DNA of 64,000 bases from Patella vulgata (GCF_932274485.2 NC_065879.2:64873459-64937458), one strand, 5' to 3'. Counted from the stretch's first letter, positions 25,683 through 37,875 are shown. Numbers and translations: made by a program. The notes: a model not told the origin generated them from the letters alone.

Positions 25683-25942
25683 GGGTTTTAACGTCCACTC
25701 GACACAAACTAGGTCATTTCGGGACTAACATATGGTTTAATTTTATTTCAATAATTCGCTTGCGCGTAGGGGTCTTTAGCAGTGGGAGGAAACCGGAGGA
25801 GCCGGAGAAAACCCACGAGGTTGGACAGGCGACCCTACTCCTTGCCACGTACAACCGGGGATTCGAAACCACGCCAGCTGACCCAATGACAGACTTTATG
25901 GTACAGCGCGCACGTGCTAACCATTCAGCCACCCAACCCCCC
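25683..25942 (-). mobile_element. V-SINE (RUDI-like), full length
   Basis: Colinear with the copy at 16,610: tRNA-like head at the right end (GGTTAGCACGTGCGCGC; B box GGTTTCGAATCCCCG), V-domain core, and a 3' part ending GACGTTAAAACCC at 25,683. No GA tail is present here. It inserted in a block-10 unit. Confidence 0.9.
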
Positions 25943-26490
25943 TAGAACATAAGTGATAATAGCAAAATCGGGAGAGTAGACAGCCTTTCTATTTTAAAAC
26001 AACATAACACAATAGAGTACTTACCTTAAAAATACCGCAAAAGAGAGCATTAGATAGTGAGAGTAGACGTGTTTACAGATAAGAGTAGGATTTCTGGATG
26101 GTATCACGGAAAGAGTAACACAATGTGTCGTAATAGCACTAAAGGGGGGGGGGATATATGTATCTACTTTAATAGCGAAATAGAGAGAGGAAGCACATTT
26201 GTTAATAGCATAAAATAGAGAGCAGAACGAACTACTCACCTTAATAATATTACGGAGAAAGTAGTAGTACTTACATTAAAACATTACCGATACAGTGATA
26301 TAAGTCCTCGTTTAAAGGTCATAACGGAGAGAGCAAAAAGTGCTTGAAGAGAGAAGAGGTAACAGCTAAGTGTGGAACTACCTACCATAAAGGCGTCGTT
26401 TAGAGATCGAACCTGCTCAATTTTGAAGAAGATAGTAGAAGTAAAACAGTGGGTAGATCTACTTACCCTTTCAGTAAAGGTACTTAAATT
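25943..26490 (+). repeat. Array block 11a (degraded units)
   Basis: Irregular units such as GTACTTACCTTAAAAATACC and AGTACTTACATTAAAACATT. A G9 run lies at about 26,144-26,152. No genes seen. Confidence 0.75.
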
Positions 26491-26795
26491 AGCTGTCCTT
26501 GTCGGGCCCTCCGTACTGCACCACTGACAAGGGGAGACCACGTCGGAAAATCCCGATGAACTTTCTCGGTCAATGCAAGGGTCGAACACGCGACCTCCAG
26601 TTTACATCGAATTCCAACTGCCAAGGGATCCAAACGACTAGACAGCTGTGCTTGTTGGGCCGTCCGTACTGCGCCACTGAGAAGGGGAGACCACGTCGGA
26701 AAATCCCGATGAACTTTCTCGGCCAATGCAGGGGTCGAACACGCGACCTCCAGGCTAGCGAGCCAACGTCTTATCCACTCAGCCACATTGGCTCC
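26491..26795 (-). mobile_element. SINE-2 (tRNA-derived), two joined partial copies
   Basis: On the minus strand the head GTGGCTGAGTGGATAAGACG (A box) and GTGTTCGACCCC (B box) are followed by CATTGGCCGAGAAAGTTCAT and TTTTCCGACGTGGTCTCCCC. The sequence then passes through CAGCTGTCTAGTCG and CCCTTGGCAGTTGGAATTCG. From about 26,598 leftward it restarts at the B box and repeats the same body. So two copies are joined head to internal part. The 3' tail is missing. Confidence 0.85.
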
Positions 26796-27408
26796 ATTAC
26801 AGAAAGGGTACAACTACTAAACCTACTATAATAACGGAGAGAGTAGTACTACTTACCTTAATATCATAACGGAAAGGGTAATGGATACATACAGAGATTA
26901 CACGTACTTCTAACATAGTGTGTAGAAATACTCGCGTTATCAGAAAACAGGAGACAGAAGAAGTACTTACTTTCTAATAATCACACAGAGCATATAAGTA
27001 TACATGACTAGCTCCATGAAATAGAAGAAGTATTTAAAGTTATAGGCAAATACCTACTTTGATACAAAATAGGAGAGTAGAAGTACTTTTATACCACAAC
27101 ATAGAGAGTAGAACTACGTACGTAAATAATATTGTGGTGAGAGAGAAAGTACTTAACAGAAAAGTCAAGGGATTAGAGGAACGCATCAAACAGAAAGTAG
27201 AAGTATGTGCCTGAGTAGTTTCATGGAGCGAGTAGAAACACTTACTTCCAGAGCACACTGCAGAGAGTCGACGTACTTACTTTACTACCATTAAGCGAGA
27301 GTGTAAAAATACTTAATTTGATACACAAATGAAAGTAGAAGTAATTTCCTACCTTATCATAGAGAGTAGAACTACTTACCTTAATAATATTATGGTGACA
27401 GTAAACGT
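26796..27408 (+). repeat. Array block 11b
   Basis: Degenerate units of about 40 bp (AGTACTTACTTTCTAATAAT; GTACTTACTTTACTACCATT). Nothing else seen. Confidence 0.75.
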
Positions 27409-27701
27409 TTTTTCCGACGTGGTTTCCCCTTGTCAGTGATGCAGGACGGAGGCCCTGACAAGGACAGCTGTCTAGTCCTTCGGATGAGACGAAAAACCGA
27501 GGTCCCGTGTAAACGTTGGAATGCACGTAAAAGATCCCTTGGCAGTTGGAATTCGATATAAGAGTAGGCGATAGTGCCGCTGCCCGGGCAAAATTTCCCT
27601 CATAGCACACTGTATGGCGTATGCCCGTCTTCATTAGCCCAGTATAGGAGCAGAACAGTAGGACGTTAAACCCCATTTCATTTCATTTCATTTGTAAACG
27701 T
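27401..27701 (+). mobile_element. SINE-2, 5'-truncated, with target duplication
   Basis: The body starts at TTTCCGACGTGGTTTCCCCT and includes GTAAAAGATCCCTTGGCAGT, GCCGCTGCCCGGGCAAAATT and GGACGTTAAACCCC. It ends in an (ATTTC)3 tail at 27,693. GTAAACGT is duplicated at 27,401-27,408 and 27,694-27,701. 5' truncation, a short tandem tail and an 8-bp flanking repeat all fit target-primed retrotransposition. Confidence 0.85.
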
Positions 27702-28857
27702 ATTATTTTGTTTAAATAGTAAACGTCATAAAGGGGATAGTAAAAGTACGTACCTTAATTGTTTAAAGGCGAGAACAAAAGTATTTGACTCCAGATAAGA
27801 ATGGACAGAGCCGGCGTACTTACTTACTACCATTACAGTCTAGTCTAAAAAATACTTACTTTGATAAATAAATTAAAGTAAAACTAATTCCATACCATAG
27901 CATAGAGAGTAGAACTGCTTACCTTATTACAGTGGGAGTACAAGTAGCGTTACTGAGGCAGTAAAGTATTTAACTAAATATTAAACGAGAGTAAAAGTAT
28001 CGTAATTGTAGGAAGCAAAGGAAATGAAATGAAATGAAGTGAAGTGGGGTTTAACGTCCTACTAGGGAGCAACGGAACGCATTATAGAGAGAGTAGAAGT
28101 ACGTACCTTAACAGTTTCACAGAGAGAGTGGAACTACATGTACTTACTTGAATACCACAAAGGAGATAATAGTAGTACTTACTTCCACAGCAAAATGGAA
28201 AGAGTCGACGTACTTACTTTACTGCGATTTTGGATAAAGTAGAACTACTTGCCTAAATAGCACCACGGAGTGAGTAGTAGACGTACCTACTTTAAATCTA
28301 GGCATGGTATTAGCACCAAGGAGGGAGTACAAGTACACAATTGAGGGAACAGAATGAATAGAGTAGAATAACCTTATTCCATATCATAAAACATAAAGAT
28401 TAGAACTACATGTACATGTATGTACCTTAATAGCATTAAGGTGCAAATAGAAGTACTTTCATAGCAGAATGTTCTGACATTAATAGCATAACATAGAGAG
28501 TAGAACTACATAGAGGGTAAGTTACTTAAATATCAGAACGAAGAGAATAGAAATACTTTTGCAACGGCAGTTAAATTAAAAGGAGTAGTCGTCCGTAATT
28601 TACTACTATTATATGTATATACGTTATTGCTTTGATGGATTTTGGGGGAAAACTACTACTCTACTCTAAGTACGAATACCATGACTAATTGGATAGAGTA
28701 AAGATACCCACCTTTACAATACACCATTGAGAGTATAAGTACTTAATTTCATATATTCACGTTGAGGGTAAAGTACTTACTTGATATCATGACTGACTGA
28801 GTAGAAGAGTTTATTTTAATAACATTCCACATTCGTTCATGTAATAACATACTACTT

Positions 28858-28904
<47 letters not shown>
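27702..28904 (+). repeat. Array block 12 (degraded)
   Basis: Irregular units with cores GTACTTACTTCCACAGCAAA, GTACTTACTTGAATACCACA and similar. It includes a SINE-2 tail fragment at 28,021-28,063 and ends in a GA tract at 28,861-28,903. From 28,508 rightward it is duplicated at 32,031. Confidence 0.8.
28021..28063 (-). mobile_element. SINE-2 3'-tail fragment
   Basis: GAAATGAAATGAAATGAAGT, then GGGGTTTAACGTCCTACT: the reverse complement of the SINE-2 end (AGTAGGACGTTAAACCCC plus the ATTTC tail). Only the last 40 bp or so are present. Confidence 0.8.
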
Positions 28905-28906
<2 letters not shown>

Positions 28907-29048
28907 CGTCAACTCGACACAAACTAGGTCATTTCTGGACTAGCATACGGTTCAATTTTATTTCATTAATTCGCTTGCGCGCAGGGGTCTTTAGCGTTGG
29001 ACTTGTAACCCTACTCCTTGTCTCATATCAGCCGGGAACAACGCCACT
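28508..29048 (+). repeat. Segmental duplication with V-SINE, copy 1 (partner 32,031-32,673)
   Basis: Shared in order with the partner: ATAGAGGGTAAGTTACTTAA, AAATTAAAAGGAGT, TTTGATGGATTTTGGGGGAA, ATGACTAATTGGATAGAGTA, CATTCGTTCATGTAATAACA, a GA tract and an adjacent minus-strand V-SINE. In this copy the V-SINE has lost its middle. Confidence 0.85.
28905..29048 (-). mobile_element. V-SINE, internally deleted
   Basis: The 3' half is present (AACTCGACACAAACTAGGTC, AATTCGCTTGCGCGCAGGGG). The V-domain core is missing: the sequence jumps from TCTTTAGCGTTGGAC to AACCCTACTCCTTGTC. The tRNA head stops after the decayed B box. It follows a GA tract. Confidence 0.85.
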
Positions 29049-30409
29049 TATACGTGAGTAGACGTACGTATCATTAGTAAAAGTAGATAATGCGGACAGT
29101 AGAACAACTTACTGTAGTGCTTACCTTTAGGAGTGCATCTCCGGTACTAGTGCTTACTTTCTGGCCTAACGGATAGCAATGGCAAAACATGAAGCCGAGG
29201 AATCGTTGAGATATTAAAAGTGCTTTTGTAGAAGTACATTACTTTAATCGTGTAATCATCTAAGTAGATCTAACTTAGCATTTCACAGAGGCCAGTACTA
29301 CTTGCCTTAATAGTATTACAAAGATGGTAGGACTACTTACCTTAATATTACAACACAGGGGGTAGAACTCCTTAGCTTATTTGCATCGAGGAGAGGGTAG
29401 AAGTACTTACTTTAGACGGGAAACGCAAAATGTGAAAATACCATCCATAATAGGATCACATAGAGAGTAGAACTAATTACTTTAAAAGCATTATATAGAG
29501 AGTAGAAATTGTTATTATTACGGAGAGAGTACTTACTTAAATATCACATCGGAGATAATAGAAATACTAGATCTAGCAGCAAAATCGAGAGAGTCGACGT
29601 TCTTTCTTTAAATTCATTACGGATAGAGTAGAACGTATAATATATATTGCCTTGATAGCATCTTGGAGAGAGTAAACGTATGCACATTGCTAGCTCCATA
29701 GAGTAAAATACGTTGATAACAAGTATGTATACTTCACTATCAAAACGGAGGAAGTAAAAATAGCTAATCTAACATACGCTCAGAGAGAGGGTTAACGTAC
29801 TTACTTTAATATCAGCGTTGAATGAGTAGAAGTGCTTACTTTAATTACACAACTACCCTTAATATAATATCATAGACAGTAGATCTACTTAACATGAAAT
29901 ATACTTAGAAATACTTACTTTGATACAATAAAGGAGGATGGAAGTACTGTCATGCCATAACAAAGAGAGTTTAAAATACTTTATGTATGTATGAAGGTAA
30001 AATAAGAGAAAATACTTACTTTATGTTCATACAATGTTATAAAGAGAGAAGAGTAATGGTGCCGACTTCATGTCTATACAATACTTGAGAGAGGACTTAC
30101 TACGGAGAGTGTAGAAATTGGGAGAAGTACTTACTTTATGTCTTTCTGTCTGTATGATAGTAAAAATAGAGGAAATACTTACTTTATGTCCATGTAATGT
30201 TAGAAAGAGAGAAGAGTAATGGTGCTGACTTTATGTCTATACAATTCTTGATAAGAGAAGTACTTACTTTATGTCCATACAATATTAGAGAGAAAGGAAG
30301 GCGAGTAACGGTGCTGACTTTATACAATAATTACAAAAATAAAAGTACTTACTTTCTGTCTGTAGGTGAACAAATTGGAAGAAGTGCTTACTTTATGTCT
30401 ATACAATGT

Positions 30410-30447
<38 letters not shown>

Positions 30448-30814
30448 CTTACTATGGAGAGTGTAGAAGTTGGGAGAAGTACTTACTTTATGTCCATGCA
30501 ATGTTAAAGAGAGAGAACTTACTTTCTGTCTGTATGAAGGTAAAAATAGAGGAAATATACTTAGTTTATGTCCATATAATATTAGAAAGAGAGGAGAGTA
30601 ATGGTGCTGACTTTATGTCTATATAATACTTGATAAGAGAAGTACTTACTTTATGTCCATACAATGTTAGAGAGAAAGGCGAGTAACGGTGCTGACTTTA
30701 TACAATAATTACAAAAATAAAAGTACTTACTTTCTGTCTGTAGGTGAACAAATTGGGAGAAGTACTTATGTTGACTTACTACGGAGAGTGTAGAAATACT
30801 TGTTTTATCAAGGG

Positions 30815-30856
<42 letters not shown>

Positions 30857-31370
30857 AGTCAGAGAGAGAGAGTAGACGTATTTTAATAAATTATCACACA
30901 TAAATGGATAGACTTACTTTGATTTAAGTAGCATCACGAGGGGGGGGGGTAGAAGTATTTACTTTATTATCATAGTGGATATAAATATTTACTTCATGGA
31001 TATATACAGATTTACCAACATCATATAGATGGTAAGACAGTTTATCTTAATAACAATACAAGGGTAGTAAGCTACTTAAGTAATGGAGAGCTTGTGGGTA
31101 CTTTTGGAGAGAGTCGGCGGTTAGATTAGAACTTATTGTTTTGATAGCATATTGGAGAAAGCAAAAATACGTACTTACTTTAATAGCAAATCTTAGGTTA
31201 ATAGAATAACAATATTTACTTTCATATAATCACCGAGAGAGTAATTGTACTTACTTTCATATCACCATTGATGTCTTTGAAGTACTTACTTTAATAGCAG
31301 AATTTTCGTTAATACAATGACATATATAGTAGATCTATTTAACATAATACCATAACGGAGAGGGGGTGGG
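29049..31370 (+). repeat. Array block 13, with a block-2-type insert
   Basis: Degenerate units surround 29,980-30,775, where block-2 linkers return (TATGTCCATACAATGTTAG, GAGTAACGGTGCTGACTTTA, TCTGTCTGTAGGTGAACAAA). 30,176-30,410 and 30,540-30,775 are two copies of the segment also found at 3,185-3,420. GA tracts lie at 30,411-30,443 and 30,820-30,875. Confidence 0.85.
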
Positions 31371-31596
31371 TGGCCGAATGGTTAGCGCGTGCGCGTTGTA
31401 TCATAAGGTGTGGTATTGAGTCAAGTGGCAATGGTTTCGATTCTCCGGTTGTACGTGACAAGGAGTAGGGTCCCGCCTGTCCAACCTCGTGGGTTTTCTC
31501 AGGGTCCTCCGGTTTCCTCCATTGCTAAAGACCCCTACGCGCAAGTCTCGAAATGGCCTAGTTTGTTTAAACGTTAACCCCCATTTCTCTCTCTTC
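31371..31596 (+). mobile_element. V-SINE, plus orientation
   Basis: Reads forward: TGGCCGAATGGTTAGCGCG (A-box region), B box GGTTTCGATTCTCC at about 31,434-31,447, core GGGTTTTCTCAGGGTCCTCC, then CCTCCATTGCTAAAGACCCC. After CGCGCAAG about 40 bp of the 3' part are missing, and the end is AACGTTAACCCCCATTTCTC with a CT-rich tail. It is the only V-SINE in the array that runs in the same direction as the units. Confidence 0.9.
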
Positions 31597-32424
31597 CATT
31601 ACAGAGAGATTAGAAATACTTACCTTAATATCATTACAAAGAGTGTAGAAGCACAGTGTAAGCGTACTTACTTCAATATAGACACCGAGAGAGCAAAGAT
31701 ACTTGGGGAGGTTTAAACTACGTACCTTAATAGCACCCCAGTGAGAGTAGACGTACCCAATTTCATATAATCATTAAGGGAGCAAGAGGACAAACCTTTA
31801 TAAAATCACGGAGAGAGTAGAAGTAAATATTTTTATACAATCATTGAGAGGCTATACGTACTTACTTTAATATCACCATTGCATGCGTAAAATAAACATA
31901 CTTCAATATCTTAAATAAAGTAGAAGTAGAGAGTAGAAGTACTTACTTTAATAGACAAGAATATAAATACTTACTTAGTGGCATCCCATAAGCAGTAGAA
32001 TTAATTGCTTTAATATCGCAGAAATACAAGCATAGAGGGTAAGTTACTTAAATATCAGAACGAAGAGAATAGAAATACTTTTGCAACAGCAGTTAAATTA
32101 AAAGGAGTCGTCGTCCGTAATTTACTACTATTATATGTATATCTATACGTTTTTGCTTTGATGGATTTTGGGGGAACAATAAACTACTAATAACATGACT
32201 AATTGGATAGAGTAAAGATACCTACCTTTACAATACAACATTGAGAGTATAAGTACTTAATTTCATATATTCACTTAGAGAGTAAAGTACTTACTTTAAT
32301 ATCATGACTGACTGAGTAGAAGAGTTTACTTTAATAACATCCCACATTCGTTCATGTAATAACATAGAGAGTAGATCTACTTCACGGAGAGAGAGAGGGA
32401 GAGAGAGAGAGAGGGGGGGAGAGA
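31597..32424 (+). repeat. Array block 14 and duplicated segment copy 2
   Basis: Degenerate units. From 32,031 it is the partner of 28,508, with ATCTATACGTTTTTGCTTTG in place of the shorter version there. A GA/G tract at 32,386-32,424 precedes the V-SINE. Confidence 0.8.
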
Positions 32425-32673
32425 GGGGGTTAACGTCCACTCGACACAAACTAGGTCATTTCGGGACTAACATTTTAGTTCAATAATTCGCTTGTGCGTA
32501 GGGGTCTTTAGCAGTGGGAGGAAACCGGTGGACCCGTAGAAAACCCACGAGGTTGGACAGGCGACCCTACTAATTGTCACGTGCAACTGGGAAATCGAAA
32601 CCACGCCAGTTGACTCAAAGACAGACCTTATGATTCAGCGCGCACGTGCTAATCATTCGGCCACCCCTCCCCC
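32425..32673 (-). mobile_element. V-SINE, near full length
   Basis: The 3' end GGTTAACGTCCACTCGACAC follows a GA tract. The V-domain core (minus-strand GGGTTTTCTACGGGTCCACC), B box GGTTTCGATTTCCC and head GGCCGAATGATTAGCACG follow. It is the intact counterpart of the deleted copy at 28,905, placed by the same segmental duplication. Confidence 0.9.
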
Positions 32674-32941
32674 ACTCCAGGGAGAATAGGTGTACATACC
32701 TTAGTATCATCAATTAGTGAGTACAAGTGCCTTGTGTAATAGCAAGAACAGAATAGAAATATAGAAATACTCACATTGATAACATTATGGAGAGAGTAGA
32801 AGTACTTTCCTTAATACCATTATGGAGATAAAAGAAGTACTTACGGCCCTATTATAACGGAGATAGCAGAAGTACTTACTTCAATACCATATACCATAAC
32901 GGAGAGTAGAACTGCTTACTTTAATAGCTTAGTAGAAGCAC

Positions 32942-32969
32942 GGGCGGCGTGGGTGGTTGGGAGGGGGGG
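32942..32969 (+). other. Potential G-quadruplex tract
   Basis: GGGCGGCGTGGGTGGTTGGG followed by AGGGGGGG: four runs of three or more G with loops of 6, 5 and 1 bases, fitting the usual quadruplex pattern. Confidence 0.6.
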
Positions 32970-34101
32970 ATACGTCACTGAGAGAGTAAACTACTCAGTA
33001 TAATAACACCAATAAATGAATAGAAGTACTCACCGGGAATGCCATGTCCAGTGATATGAAACAAGAATCCTGTTCTAAAGTGCACCTCCTGGACTCAGAA
33101 TAGCGAGAGGGGGGCGTGCGCTGGGTGCCCCTGTCCCACTAGGTGCGCCCTTGGAGAGTAAATTACTTTAATAACATTCCAGAGAATAGATCTACCTGAC
33201 ATAACAATAAGTCGAGAGTAGAAGTACTTGTTACAATATTATAACGGAGAGTAAAGAAGTACTTGTTTTGTCAGAGAAATGCAGAGAGTAGACGTGCTTA
33301 CTTTAGAAATTTTCTGGAGAGAGTATATTATATTTTCATTGCTAGCCCCATGTAGAACAAAGAACTTGTTACTTTACTGGACATATGGAGCATGTAGAAA
33401 CACTTTACTTTGAAACAAGTAGCTTAGTAGCATCATTGAGGTATTTACTCTAACTACATAGTGGAGAAAGTAGAATATTTAACAGCACCAGGGTCCACAT
33501 ATAAAGTATAACTTCTTACTTTATCAGAGTTAGATGGGGAAATAGACACCCAAACATCAGAGCGGAGAGAACAGAGGTACGTTTGTTTTAGGGTAAAATG
33601 GAGAAAGTTGACGAATAGATTAGAGCTTCTTCCTTTAATAGCATTTTGTGGAAAGTAAAGCCAAGAAACCTTACTTTAATACATCATGGCATGAGTAGAA
33701 CAACTTTCATATCATAAGGAGATTATAACGCTACTCGCTTTATCAGGAAAATGGAGAGAGTAGACGTACTTACTTCAATAACTTCATACACAGAGTAGAC
33801 TTATGTACATTAATGTAATATACCAAGAAATAGACATACTTACCTTCATTCTAGTAGCCTAATAACACCACGGATAGAGCAAAATAAGTACTTACTTTAA
33901 TATCATAACCGAGAGTAGATATACTTACTTTAATATCATAATGGAGAGTGTAGAAGTACTTTCTTTATCAGAAAAATGGAGTAATTAAACGTACGTTAAT
34001 AACATCCCATAGAAAGAAGTAAGTATGCAAATCACAAGCTTTATGGGGAGATTAGCCATACTTGCTTAAATAACACCCCATAGAGAGTAGGGCCTATGTA
34101 A

Positions 34102-34480
34102 ATTACTAAATCCATGGATAGATTAGATGTACTTACTTTAATAGCATCCCTTAGAGAGTATAAATATGTAATTACTAGTTCCATGGTAAGATTAGAATAC
34201 TTACTTTAATGACATCCCATACAGAGTTGAAGTATGTAAATTATTAGTTCCATGGATAGCTTAGACGTACTTACTTTAATAAAATCCCATTAAATTACTA
34301 AATCCATGGATAGATTAGATGTACTTACTTTAATAGCATCCCTCAGAGAGTATAAATATGTAATTACTAGTTCCATGGTAAGATTAGAATACTTACTTTA
34401 ATGACATCCCATACAGAGTTGAAGTATGTAAATTATTAGTTCCATGGATAGCTTAGACGTACTCACTTTAATAAAAATCC
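34102..34480 (+). repeat. 192-bp tandem duplication in the array
   Basis: ATTACTAAATCCATGGATAG at 34,102 recurs at 34,294, and the following four or five units match in order, including TTCCATGGTAAGATTAGAAT and CCATACAGAGTTGAAGTATG. Confidence 0.85.
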
Positions 34481-36448
34481 CATAGAGAATAGAAGTATGT
34501 ATGTCGATTAGAATCTTACTTTAATATATAAGACCCCATTCAGAGTAAAGATATGTCGATTACTAGCCCCATAGATAGATTAGCGTACTTACTTTAATAA
34601 CATTCCATAGAGGATAGAAGTATGCAAATTACTAGCTCCACGGATAGATTAAACGTACTTACTTTAATAATATCTTACAGAGGGTAGCAGTATGTAAATC
34701 ACTAGCCATACGGATACCTTTGGCGCACTTACCTTAATAACATATCTTTCATAGAGAATCAACGTATGTAAATTATAATGAGTAACCCTATGGATAGATG
34801 GGGCGTAATTACTCCCTATAGAGAGTAGAGATATGTTCATTACTAGCTCCATGGAGAGATTAGACGGATCTTACTTCAATAACAACTCATATAGAGTAGA
34901 TGTATGTAAACCAGCTTTAATAACAATCCATGGCGATAAGAAGTATGTAAATGACTAGCCCCATGGATAGATTTGACGTACATACTTGAATAACATCCCA
35001 GGGAGTAAAAGTATGTAAATCAATAGCTCCATAAATGTAGAGTAGAAGTACCGTCATCACATAGAAAGTATAACTACTCCACATACTTCACCAGCTTTCA
35101 ATGCAAAGTAAGTTTCTTAAATATCAAAACGGATATAACCGACGTACTTTCGGTTTAGGAGCAACCCGGTGTGAAACGGCGGATAGATTATAACTTCTTG
35201 CTTTAATATCATCTTCTTGTGGATAGTCAAACCCCGAACCACGGAGAGAGTAGAAGTACGTGCTTTGTCAGAAAAATGGAAAGAGTAGACGTACGTACTT
35301 GAATACCACCCCACGTTTAGTAGAAGTGTAATTTTGCTTTAGCAGCAAAATAGAGAGGGTTGACGTTCTTACTTAACTATTATTACATATAAATAAAAAC
35401 TTCCTGCTTTGGTAGCATCTCGGAGAGGGTAAAACTACTTACCCAGATAGCAAAACGGAGAGAGTGGAAGTACCTACTTAATATAATCACTGATAGAGTA
35501 CTTACTTTAATCTCTGATTGAGTAGAACACATACAAAGAAGAGCTACTTTAATAGTATTACTTTCATTACGTGGAGACTAAGTTCCTTAAATACAATTAC
35601 CTGCTTTACTTTTATTATGGATATATTAGAACGTCTTGCTTTAATATCATCTTGCAGAGAGTAAAGTTACGTAACAGATAGAATAGAAGTACTTTTGCAT
35701 TAGCAACAAAATAGAGAGCGTCAATGAATAACTTCTTTCTTTGATAGCATCTTGTGCAGAGTTCCTTAATGAAATTACTTACTTTACTATTAATATGGAT
35801 ATATTAGAATATCTTGCTTTAATATCATCTTGCAGAGAGTAAAATTACGTACCAGATAGAATAGAAATACTTTTGCATTAGCAGCAAAATAGAGAGGGAG
35901 AGACCGGATTACGTTTGCTCTGGGAGCAAAATCGAGGGAGTCGACGGATAGACTATACCTTCTTGCTTCTTTGATAACATCCCGTGGAGAGTAAAACAAC
36001 GAACCTCTATAAAACCACGGAGAGAGTAGAAGTAAATACTTTTATATAATCACTGAGAGAGTAAATGTACTTACTTGTCTTATCAGGAAAACGGAGAGAG
36101 TGGACGAACTTACTTTAATAACATCACACAAAGAGTAGAAGTATATACATTACTATCTCTATGGGTATAATATAAGTACTTAATTTGATAACATCCCATA
36201 GAGAGTATACGTTCTTAGTTTAATAGACAAATGGAGAGAGTATATGCACTTACTTAATAACATTCCACAGAGAGTAGAAATATGTACATTAATAATACCA
36301 CGGAGAGAGAAGACGTGCCTACTTAAATATATTCACTGAGAAATGCTTACCTTTACAGTAGATTTTATGTTTTAACATAAATAACATAGAGAGTGCATCT
36401 ATATAACATGCTAATATTACGGAGAGAGTAAAACTACTTATAAAATGT

Positions 36449-36523
36449 ACATCATATCAAAAAGTGAAATTTCCATAATGTTTTCATTTTTTTATGAAAT
36501 CATTTACACTTTGGATATGATGT
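36449..36523. repeat. Imperfect 33-bp-arm inverted repeat
   Basis: ACATCATATCAAAAAGTGAA on the left pairs with TTTACACTTTGGATATGATGT on the right (one 21-base arm shown shortened: ACACTTTGGATATGATGT). It may be a small foldback element marking the edge of the interruption at 36.4-37.1 kb. Confidence 0.6.
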
Positions 36524-37100
36524 GTAAAATATGCATATTTATATCATATCTGTCCCTGTCGGTCCCTTTTTGCAATACTGTGGGCAATATTGGTATGAAA
36601 CGCTCTGATCGGTGATTAATAGGACCCTTAGATTCTTTAAACCGAAGAGTACTAACTTTATTAAAAATGTTAAATTCCTCATGGCAAATTGAATATTTAA
36701 CATTTTATTAAGAAAACAAATTCAAAATACAGACTCTAGATAATGTCCCGGCTTGGGTTCAATCAAATCAGATTAAAAACAGGCCTACCAATAAACTTTC
36801 GCGGACAACAAATTTCAATTCCACATATATTTTTAAATACTGAACGGAATTAAACCAATTTTAGACAGAGATGCATATTAGAAATTCATCTTTCACAATA
36901 TGATTGTGATTCGTATAGCTCTGAAATGACGCATCGAGACTTTAAATCTAATGTTTGTACATTCTTTATAGATATTTTGTAAATAACATATCCCTCTTTA
37001 TTATACCTTTGTATCTATGGAAAGAGCTGATATAGGCTTCAAGCCTGTTGCTCAATCCCATTCGTTTGTGAATAAAATATTGTTTAAATTAATACAGCAG
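36524..37100 (+). mobile_element. Probable LINE 3' end (remnant)
   Basis: An array-free interruption. Its right part, AAAGAGCTGATATAGGCTTC, AAGCCTGTTGCTCAATCCCA and then GAATAAAATATTG, resembles 3' untranslated ends of invertebrate non-LTR retrotransposons, with a polyadenylation-like AATAAA. Upstream sequence (36,640-36,990) has many stops and only faint coding texture, so the boundary and family are unsure. No target duplication seen. Confidence 0.35.
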
Positions 37101-37684
37101 ACTAACTTACATCAATCGGATACTTTATTATAAATGTGGATAAATTACTACAATAACGAAGACGGCAGATTCCGAAACGTTAAAAGTTTAAAATATGAAG
37201 TACTTACCTTATTACTACAGCAGACGCCAATGGTGTCTATTTACTTACTTCAATAGAATAAGGCAAAGTGTACTGACTTTAGTACTATGGTATCGGCTAG
37301 AGCAGAATAAGGTTAACAAATACCAACCTTATTACTAAAGTAATGAATATAGTAGATTTGTCTACTTTAATAAATAAAACAAAGAGAACTAACCGTATTA
37401 TACACATAGACAAATGTAATCGTAAAACCCGGCTGTTTATGCGATCGAGAGAAATTGATATAAAAAAATGTATGAAAAGCATGTTTGAGGAATCAGTCAA
37501 TGCATTGAAGAAAGCTTTAAAATCGCCGTGTTCACTGTCTGTATTTCCCAATGAGACCTCAATGATACAGATTGCACTACAGCTGGGTCACCATCCCCCT
37601 ACCCTTGGTCGATATTGCATAAAATATCAACAGATAATGACGTAAAGGACCGTCAATGTTCTGGTAGAGAGCGAGAGAGAGAAA
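37101..37684. other. Degraded array plus an unassigned 100-codon frame
   Basis: 37,190-37,380 has decayed units (AGTACTTACCTTATTACTAC). A plus-strand frame starts at ATG 37,343 and ends at 37,645. Its first 15 codons overlap array-like DNA; the rest is Lys-rich (KKCMKSMFEESVNALKKALK). I recognise no family, and there is no promoter or splice evidence. It is probably chance, or a gene fragment. Confidence 0.3.
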
Positions 37685-37875
37685 TGGGGTTTAATGTCCA
37701 CTTGACACAAACTAGATCATTTCGAGACTAACTTTAGCAGTTGGAGGAAACCGGAGGACTCGGAGAAAACCCACGAGATTGGACAGGCGACCATACGCCT
37801 TGTCACGTATGCAACCGGGGAATCGAAACCATGCCAGTTGACCCAATGACAGACCTTATGATACAAGACGCACGA
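37685..37875 (-). mobile_element. V-SINE, internally shortened
   Basis: The 3' end GGGTTTAATGTCCACTTGAC is followed by a deletion of about 35 bp (GAGACTAACTTTAGCAG). The V-domain core (minus-strand GGGTTTTCTCCGAGTCCTCC), B box and part of the head follow. GA sequence lies on both sides: 37,664-37,682 and, longer, 37,874-37,937. Confidence 0.88.

Larger units (their letters stand above)
32674..36430 (+). repeat. Array block 15 (ACATCCCATAGAGAGTAGAAG / CTAGCTCCATGG type)
   Basis: Degenerate units of about 40 bp. From 33,950 to 35,000 a dimer dominates: GTACTTACTTTAATAACATC with CCATAGAGAGTAGAAGTATG, then AAATTACTAGCTCCATGG with ATAGATTAGAC. A 192-bp tandem duplication lies at 34,102-34,480. 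35,560-35,720 and 35,765-35,900 are another pair of similar segments. 33,010-33,160 is a GC-rich insert without units (GGCGTGCGCTGGGTGCCCCT). Confidence 0.82.

Noticed and set aside
31372-31460. Functional tRNA gene at V-SINE heads
   Set aside because: A and B boxes are present, but acceptor and anticodon stems do not close and the head runs directly into the SINE body.
37343-37645. A 100-codon gene
   Set aside because: Starts in array-derived sequence, no recognised domain, no transcript signals; kept only as a note in the spacer entry.
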